Assembly: GCA_944320845.1 (NCBI GenBank)
Contig: CALUJA010000021.1
Coordinates: 1-49,230, forward strand
DNA length: 49,230 nt
Direction of reading: 5' to 3'
From: an uncultured Phocaeicola sp.
GTDB lineage: Bacteria; Bacteroidota; Bacteroidia; Bacteroidales; Bacteroidaceae
Made by a program: the position numbers and the translations under genes. How positions within the stretch are numbered: position 1 is the stretch's first letter; every line of letters starts with the position of its first letter. This document shows, piece by piece, positions 44,305 to 49,230 of the stretch. The notes beneath the pieces are model-generated. The model did no database searches. It was not told the DNA's origin and saw nothing but the letters and a program-made list of their open reading frames with translations.

Positions 44305-44841
44305 ATGAATCCTCTTGCTTTGATAGACAAATATTATCCTGAGAACAATGAATTGAAGCGTATATTGGTGACCCACAGCCGTTCCGTTGCCGACAAGGCC
44401 CTGGCTATGGCGCGCAGCCATCCGGAGCTGGAACTTGACCTGCAGTTTGTTGAAGAGGCAGCCATGCTGCACGACATCGGCATATTCCTTACCGATGCGG
44501 AGGACATATTCTGTTTCGGCACCCATCCTTATATTTGCCACGGGTATCTGGGCGCGGAGCTGGTGCGTCGGGAAGGCTTCCCCTGCCATGCGCTGGTGTG
44601 TGAGCGGCACACCGGGGCGGGAATATCCTTGCAGCGCATCGAGGAACAGAATCTTCCGGTTCCTCACCGCGAGATGATTCCGCTCACACTGGAGGAACAG
44701 ATTATCTGCTTTGCCGACAAGTTTTTTTCGAAAACGCATCTGGACCGCGAAAAGAGTGTGGCCAAGGCCCGCAAAAGCATCGAAAAACACGGAGAAGAGG
44801 GCGTGTTGCGTTTCGATACCTGGTGCAAACTGTTTCTGTAG
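44305..44841 (+). CDS. HD-domain (HDIG) phosphohydrolase-like protein
   Basis: A 178-residue soluble HD-superfamily protein. Metal-binding motifs: His near 'THSRSVADKAL' (about residue 24), 'AAMLHDIGIF' with His56-Asp57, 'HPYICHGYLGAELV' (about 76-90), 'ERHTGAGIS' and 'ICFADKFFSK' with the final Asp. This is the arrangement of small HD hydrolases acting on phosphate esters or nucleotides; the substrate cannot be named. The downstream lptD gene has its own promoter, so co-transcription is optional. Confidence 0.88.
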   Translation: MNPLALIDKYYPENNELKRILVTHSRSVADKALAMARSHPELELDLQFVEEAAMLHDIGIFLTDAEDIFCFGTHPYICHGYLGAELVRREGFPCHALVCERHTGAGISLQRIEEQNLPVPHREMIPLTLEEQIICFADKFFSKTHLDREKSVAKARKSIEKHGEEGVLRFDTWCKLFL

Positions 44842-44896
44842 AAATAAAAAATACATTAAAAACCGGTGCTTTCGCGTTTATTTGCAGCAGAATGCT

Positions 44897-44904
44897 TACT
44901 TTTG
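44897..44904 (+). promoter_or_regulatory. Promoter -7 box of lptD
   Basis: TACTTTTG followed by C, 27 bp before the ATG at 44932. Confidence 0.55.
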
Positions 44905-44931
44905 CAGCGCACTGTCTGTAAATAATTAGTG

Positions 44932-47682
44932 ATGACATCATTTAAAAGAGCTACATATATTCTGATATCCTTATTTCTCGTGGGATTTTTCTGCTCGTTC
45001 TATGCGGAGGCCCAACGTGTAAGGGGGAGAAGAACAAGGCCGAACAATGCGGTTCCTGCCGACTCGCTGCGTGTAGACTCTTTGGGCGCCGACTCTTTGC
45101 TGCTGGCCGATTCACTTTCGCAGGATTCTGTCGGTGAAGAGAAGGAGCCTCTTGATGCTCCGGTCATCTATGAGGCGAGCGATTCCATCGTCTTTACGAG
45201 AGGCGGATTCGCCCATCTGTATGGCGACGGCAAGGTAAACTATCAGAACATCGAGCTGACTTCGGCTGTCATCTCGATGAACATGGACAGCAGCACGGTG
45301 TATGCCCGGGGAGTGGAAGACACTACGGGCGTGGAGATGGGGCGGCCGGTATTCAAAGACGGGGATACGCCTTACGAATCAAAGACGATGCGCTACAACT
45401 TCAAGACCAAGAAGGGCTTCATCAACAACATTGTGACGCAGCAGGGCGATGGATATGTGACCAGTGAGGAGGGAAAAAAGGGAGCGGATGACGAGATTTA
45501 CATGCGGCACGGTGTCTATACCACTTGCGACAATACCGAACATCCGCATTTCTACCTGAAACTTGCCATGGCAAAGGTTCGTCCGAAAAAGAATGTGGTA
45601 TTCGGCCCGGCCCAGCTGGTGGTGGAAGATGTCCCCCTGCCTATTGCCGTGCCTTTCGGATTCTTTCCTTTCAACAGCAGCTACTCTTCCGGCTTCATCA
45701 TGCCGACTTACGGCGATGAGATGAACCGGGGTTTCTATCTGCGCGACGGAGGATATTATTTTGCCATCAGCGACCAGATGGACTTGAAGGTGCTGGGCGA
45801 AATCTTTACCAAGGGTTCGTGGGGACTTTCGGCTGCTTCTACCTACAACAAGCGGTATAAGTTCAGCGGTTCGTTCAATGCCAGCTATCTGGTAACAAAG
45901 ACAGGAGACAAGGGTATGCCAGACTATTCGGTCTCAAAGGACTTCCGTATCCAGTGGAGCCACCGTCAGGATGCGAAGGCCAACCCGAACAGCTCGTTTT
46001 CTGCAAGCGTAAACTTTGCCACGAGCAGCTATGACCGCTCGAGTTTGAGCACACTGTATAATCCGCAGTCGTATTCACAAAACACGAAGGCTTCGAGTGT
46101 AAGCTATTCATACAGCTTCTCGAATATCGGACTGAATATTTCAAGTACGTTTAACATTACGCAGAACACGCGCGATTCTTCCATGACCATGACGCTGCCT
46201 GATTTGAATATCTCCTTAAACCGCTTCTATCCGTTCAAGCGCAAGAAGTCGGCAGGCGACGAGCGTTGGTATGAAAAGATTTCACTGCAGTATACCGGTA
46301 GCCTGACCAACTCGATAAGCACGAAAGACAACTTGCTGTTCAAGACTCCCCTTACGCAGTGGGAGAACGGTATGCAGCATCGCATCCCGGTTTCGGCAAC
46401 ATTCAACTTGTTTAAGTATATCAACATCGTTCCTTCATTTAATTATAGGGAACGGTGGTATTTGCGGAAAGTCATGCAGAGCTATGACCCCAGCCCTGCC
46501 TCCACGGATCATGTGCGGCGAGATACGGTTAACGGGTTTAACCGAGTGTATGATTACGACCTTTCTCTCCAGATGAACACGAAGCTTTACGGTATGTACA
46601 AGCCGCTTTTCATGAAGAGCAAGGAGTTGCAGATACGCCATGTGTTTACGCCGACCGTCAGCTATACCTATACTCCCGATTTCGGGAAAAAGAAATACGG
46701 TTATTATGACACGTATACCTATACCGACGAGGATGGAGAAGTGCGTACGGTGGAATATTCTCCTTATCAGGGGGCTGTTTACGGGTATCCAAGCCAGGGT
46801 ATGTCGCAGAATATCAGTTTTTCGGTAGACAACAACATCGAGATGAAAATGAAGTCAGACCGGGATTCTACCGGATACAGGAAGATTAGTCTGATTGATC
46901 AGCTGGGGGCATCGTTGTCTTATGATTTTGCAAACAGGCGGTGGAGCGACTTGAGTATGAATCTTCGTCTGAAGCTTACGAAAAGCTATACCTTTAATAT
47001 GAATGCTTCGTTTGCTACATACGCTTATCAGTTTGATGAAGACGGCAATATCGTGGAGGGAGACCGTACCGAATGGTCGTATGGCCGTTTCGGGCGTTTC
47101 CAGGGATATAGCGGTTCGTTCTCTTATACATTGAACAACGATACGTTCAAGAAGCTTTTCGGGAAGAAGGACGATAAGGAAAAGGAGGAAGACAAGAACA
47201 AGGAGAAAGATGAAGATGATGATGAGGATATGGATGAAGAGGAAACGAATACCGGAAACATGCGGAAGACCGAACAGGCAACGATTGATGCGGACGGTTA
47301 TCTTGCCTTCAAGTTTCCGTGGAGTATCAGTCTGAGCTACAGCTACAGCATCCGCGAGAACCGCGACCGGGATAAATTCAACATCAAGAAGATGCGCTAT
47401 CCTTATGCTCTGACGCATTCGCTGAATGTGTCGGGTAATTTCAAGATAGGAAGCCGGTGGAACATGACCTATTCTACGGGTTACGACTTTACTTCAAAGG
47501 AGATGTCAATGACGACCCTTAATATCACGCGCGACCTTCATTGCTTCAACATGAGTTGTGGACTGGTTTTCGGGCCGTTTACCTCTTACAACTTCTCAAT
47601 CCGTGCCAATTCCACGATGTTGACCGATGCCTTGAAGTGGGACCAGCGGAGCAATACCGGCAGTTCGGTTACGTGGTACTGA
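44932..47682 (+). CDS. lptD: LPS-assembly outer-membrane protein LptD
   Basis: A 916-residue protein of the Bacteroidetes LptD type that inserts lipopolysaccharide into the outer leaflet. Signal peptide (ILISLFLVGFFCSFYAEA), a short Asp-Ser-Leu repeat stretch (about residues 44-66), the periplasmic OstA/LptA-like domain ('AHLYGDGKVNYQNIELTSAVISM', 'CDNTEHPHFYLKL', 'PIAVPFGFFPFNSSYSSGFIMP'), then a beta-barrel to the aromatic end VTWY. An unusual acidic, Lys/Glu/Asp-rich stretch (about residues 745-780) sits in the barrel part. ATG 44932 is preferred over the in-frame GTG just before it (44929). A shared terminator follows. Confidence 0.9.
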   Translation: MTSFKRATYILISLFLVGFFCSFYAEAQRVRGRRTRPNNAVPADSLRVDSLGADSLLLADSLSQDSVGEEKEPLDAPVIYEASDSIVFTRGGFAHLYGDGKVNYQNIELTSAVISMNMDSSTVYARGVEDTTGVEMGRPVFKDGDTPYESKTMRYNFKTKKGFINNIVTQQGDGYVTSEEGKKGADDEIYMRHGVYTTCDNTEHPHFYLKLAMAKVRPKKNVVFGPAQLVVEDVPLPIAVPFGFFPFNSSYSSGFIMPTYGDEMNRGFYLRDGGYYFAISDQMDLKVLGEIFTKGSWGLSAASTYNKRYKFSGSFNASYLVTKTGDKGMPDYSVSKDFRIQWSHRQDAKANPNSSFSASVNFATSSYDRSSLSTLYNPQSYSQNTKASSVSYSYSFSNIGLNISSTFNITQNTRDSSMTMTLPDLNISLNRFYPFKRKKSAGDERWYEKISLQYTGSLTNSISTKDNLLFKTPLTQWENGMQHRIPVSATFNLFKYINIVPSFNYRERWYLRKVMQSYDPSPASTDHVRRDTVNGFNRVYDYDLSLQMNTKLYGMYKPLFMKSKELQIRHVFTPTVSYTYTPDFGKKKYGYYDTYTYTDEDGEVRTVEYSPYQGAVYGYPSQGMSQNISFSVDNNIEMKMKSDRDSTGYRKISLIDQLGASLSYDFANRRWSDLSMNLRLKLTKSYTFNMNASFATYAYQFDEDGNIVEGDRTEWSYGRFGRFQGYSGSFSYTLNNDTFKKLFGKKDDKEKEEDKNKEKDEDDDEDMDEEETNTGNMRKTEQATIDADGYLAFKFPWSISLSYSYSIRENRDRDKFNIKKMRYPYALTHSLNVSGNFKIGSRWNMTYSTGYDFTSKEMSMTTLNITRDLHCFNMSCGLVFGPFTSYNFSIRANSTMLTDALKWDQRSNTGSSVTWY

Positions 47683-47686
47683 TAAA

Positions 47687-47726
47687 AAAAGAGAATCAGC
47701 CGTGAGTTTCAGCTGATTCTCTTTTC
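47687..47726. terminator. Bidirectional intrinsic terminator between lptD and asnA
   Basis: AAAAGAGAATCAGC (47687-47700) pairs with GCTGATTCTCTTTT (47712-47725) over an 11-nt loop, with A's before and T's after, serving both convergent genes. Confidence 0.92.
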
Positions 47727-47741
47727 TGTTTATAAGGCTGT

Positions 47742-48782
47742 TCAGATAAGTTGCATGCCTAAATCCATGCATTCCTTGCGCATGTCTTCCGGCCAGATGC
47801 TTGCTTGGATTTCTCCGATATGGGCTTTTTTGAGATAAAGCATACAGAGGCGCGACTGTCCGATACCGCCTCCGATGCTGAGAGGCAGTGAGCCTTCCAG
47901 CAGGCGCTTGTGGAAATACAGTTTCATGCGTTCCTCTTTTCCGGAAAGCGCCAATTGTTTCAGCAGGGCGGCCTTGTCTACACGGATACCCATGGAAGAC
48001 AGTTCAAGTGCACGCCCCAAAACATCATTCCATACCAGCAGGTCGCCGTTTAAGCCCGGAAGTCCCGTTTCCGGGTCAACGGTCGTATAGTCGTCATAAT
48101 CGGGAGCGCGCAGGTCGTGAGGCTTCCCGTCGCTCAGCTTGCAGCCGATACCTATGATGAACACACTGCCGTAGCGTCTGGTTATCAGGTCTTCGCGCTC
48201 TTTGGGAGTCTTGTCCGGATACATTTGCAGGAGCTCTTCTGCGTGGATGAAGTGAATGTCGTGGGCAAGAAACGACTTAATCTGAGGATACATCTCGCAA
48301 ATCATGTATTCGGTGCGGCGCATGGCAGCGTAAATGCGGGTTACGATGCTTTTCAGGAAGCCGACCGTACGCTGTTCCGGCGTAATGACACGCTCCCAAT
48401 CCCATTGGTCGACATAAAGGGAATGCAGATTGCCCAGTTCCTCATCGGCGCGGATGGCGTTCATGTCTGTATAGATGCCGTATCCCGGTTCGATATGATA
48501 GTCTGCCAAGGTGACCCGCTTCCATTTGGCAAGCGAATGAACCACTTCGGCCTGTTGGTCGCCCAAATCCTTGATGGGGAAAGTGACGGGCCGCTCTGTT
48601 CCGCTCAGGTCGTCATTGATTCCCATTCCTTTTAATACGAACAGCGGGGCGGTGACACGGCGCAGGCGCAGTTCCGATGACAGGTTCTGCTGAAAAAACT
48701 CCTTTATCTGTTTGATGCCCAGCTCGGTCTGTTTCATGTCGAGCAAAGGACAATAATTTGCGGGTTTTATAAGATAGCTCAT
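47742..48782 (-). CDS. asnA: Aspartate--ammonia ligase
   Basis: A 346-residue asparagine synthetase using free ammonia, of the class II aminoacyl-tRNA-synthetase fold. 'ELRLRRVTAPLFVLKGMGINDDLSG' near residue 40, 'EVVHSLAKWKRVTLADYHIEPGYGIYTDMNAIR' (about 80-112), 'LHSLYVDQWDWE' and the late 'GGGIGQSRLCMLYLKKAHIGEIQ' with its active-site Arg match AsnA throughout. Single-gene unit with a clear promoter box. Confidence 0.96.
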   Translation of the reverse strand: MSYLIKPANYCPLLDMKQTELGIKQIKEFFQQNLSSELRLRRVTAPLFVLKGMGINDDLSGTERPVTFPIKDLGDQQAEVVHSLAKWKRVTLADYHIEPGYGIYTDMNAIRADEELGNLHSLYVDQWDWERVITPEQRTVGFLKSIVTRIYAAMRRTEYMICEMYPQIKSFLAHDIHFIHAEELLQMYPDKTPKEREDLITRRYGSVFIIGIGCKLSDGKPHDLRAPDYDDYTTVDPETGLPGLNGDLLVWNDVLGRALELSSMGIRVDKAALLKQLALSGKEERMKLYFHKRLLEGSLPLSIGGGIGQSRLCMLYLKKAHIGEIQASIWPEDMRKECMDLGMQLI

Positions 48783-48809
48783 ATATTGTTATATTGGTTA
48801 GATGTTTGG

Positions 48810-48817
48810 CAAAGATA
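48810..48817 (-). promoter_or_regulatory. Promoter -7 box of asnA
   Basis: The minus strand reads TATCTTTG followed by CC, 28 bp before the ATG at 48782. The DNA from 48818 to 48978 is A+T rich and holds nothing else recognisable. Confidence 0.6.
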
Positions 48818-48978
48818 GATATTTTTTGTAAAAGTGCAATGATTTTATTTTGAAACTAATCAAATGTATACAATCATTCTGTTATATATGGAATTTTGTA
48901 ATCGGATAAACATTTTCCCCTCTGTGAGAATATTTGCAAAAAAAGCTCGAAATATTAGGAAGAAACCTTGATAAATTG

Positions 48979-48986
48979 TATTTTTG
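48979..48986 (+). promoter_or_regulatory. Promoter -7 box of the tRNA-Arg gene
   Basis: TATTTTTG followed by CC, 17 bp before the tRNA 5' end, the expected distance for a stable-RNA promoter. Confidence 0.5.
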
Positions 48987-49002
48987 CCTCGCATTTGATG
49001 AG

Positions 49003-49074
49003 GCACCCGTAGTTCAATGGATAGAATAATGGATTCCGGTTCCATCGATTGGGGTTCGACTCCCCACGGGTGTA
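49003..49074 (+). tRNA. tRNA-Arg (anticodon CCG)
   Basis: A full cloverleaf can be folded: acceptor GCACCCG with CGGGTGT, D-arm GTTC/GAAT, anticodon stem ATGGA/TCCAT with loop TTCCGGT (anticodon CCG), T-arm TGGGG/CCCCA with loop TTCGACT, and discriminator A at 49074. Position 1 to 72 is a G-U pair. CCA is not encoded. It reads CGG codons. Confidence 0.95.
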
Positions 49075-49090
49075 CTGCTTTTTATGGATA

Positions 49091-49138
49091 GGCACGGATT
49101 ATGCGGAAGGTTTGGTTCCGTAAAGTCCGTGCCTTTTA
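49091..49138 (+). terminator. Intrinsic terminator of the tRNA gene
   Basis: GGCACGGA (49091-49098) pairs with TCCGTGCC (49126-49133), with an inner CGGAA/TTCCG stem, followed by TTTT. Confidence 0.85.
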
Positions 49139-49230
49139 ATTATAAACGGTCATCATTAGTGTCCCGTTAAAAAGGGACGAGTTAAACAATTAATCAAATA
49201 GCCCCGGAATAATGGGATTATATAGATCTT
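49139..49230. other. A+T-rich end of window, unassigned
   Basis: It contains a small inverted repeat GTCCC (49161-49165) / GGGAC (49174-49178). No gene or known insertion-sequence end can be recognised in the 92 bases available. Confidence 0.3.

Noticed and set aside
49155-49180. Insertion-sequence end
   Set aside because: The 5-bp inverted repeat alone is too short, and no transposase sequence is visible in the remaining bases.

Overview
The window is chromosomal DNA from a member of the Bacteroidales, most likely a Bacteroides or Phocaeicola species. Support for this: most gene starts lack a Shine-Dalgarno sequence; many genes have the Bacteroidetes -7 box (TAnnTTTG) 10-60 bp upstream; and the gene content is typical (Bacteroidetes-type LptD, an ECF sigma/FecR/TonB-receptor set, a DUF4249 lipoprotein, a DUF2723 glycosyltransferase, malic enzyme fused to phosphotransacetylase, AsnA). 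Nearly all of it is housekeeping DNA. The accessory signal is at the left edge, where the N-terminal part of a tyrosine integrase runs off the window; the right edge carries a tRNA-Arg(CCG).

Layout. 1-830: integrase fragment and repeat-rich DNA, probably the end of an integrated element. 1.0-5.0 kb (+): DUF2723 membrane glycosyltransferase and a NodB-type deacetylase. 5.0-9.1 kb (-): metal-binding lipoprotein, ABC ATPase and a GH2 glycosidase in one overlapping unit without a permease. 9.2-10.7 kb (+): a TlpA-like thioredoxin lipoprotein split by a frameshift. 10.6-17.8 kb (-): six closely packed genes (rlmL-like, DPP IV, purD, a membrane protein, a YqaA/DedA protein, mnmD). 18.2-19.7 kb (+): HxlR regulator and an MnmA paralogue. 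19.7-25.6 kb (+): a complete biotin operon, bioB-bioA-bioF-bioG-bioC-bioD, preceded by a leader of about 470 nt. That leader holds a 141-codon reading frame and ends in a 16-bp perfect inverted repeat. 25.7-27.0 kb (-): U32 protein of the TrhP type. 27.2-32.4 kb (+): ECF sigma, FecR, TonB receptor, DUF4249 lipoprotein. 32.4-35.3 kb (-): cation efflux protein, NAD-dependent epimerase, PAP2 phosphatase. 35.6-38.7 kb (+): RNase R and serine acetyltransferase. 38.8-42.8 kb (-): malic enzyme, a 59-residue membrane protein, glutamate dehydrogenase. 43.0-48.8 kb: NamZ-type muramidase (-), HD-domain protein (+), LptD (+), AsnA (-). 49.0 kb: tRNA-Arg.

How the genes work together. BioC and BioG make pimeloyl-ACP, and BioF, BioA, BioD and BioB convert it to biotin, so the operon is self-sufficient. 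MnmA, MnmD and TrhP all modify the wobble uridine of tRNAs but lie in three separate units. The sigma/FecR/receptor/lipoprotein set is a cell-surface signalling and uptake module with unknown ligand.

The points most worth following up are the biotin leader (reading frame plus inverted repeat), the 59-residue membrane protein directly after a strong terminator, the face-to-face promoters between the muramidase and HD genes, the permease-less metal transporter coupled to a glycosidase, and the frameshifted lipoprotein. I saw no CRISPR array, complete insertion sequence or rRNA.
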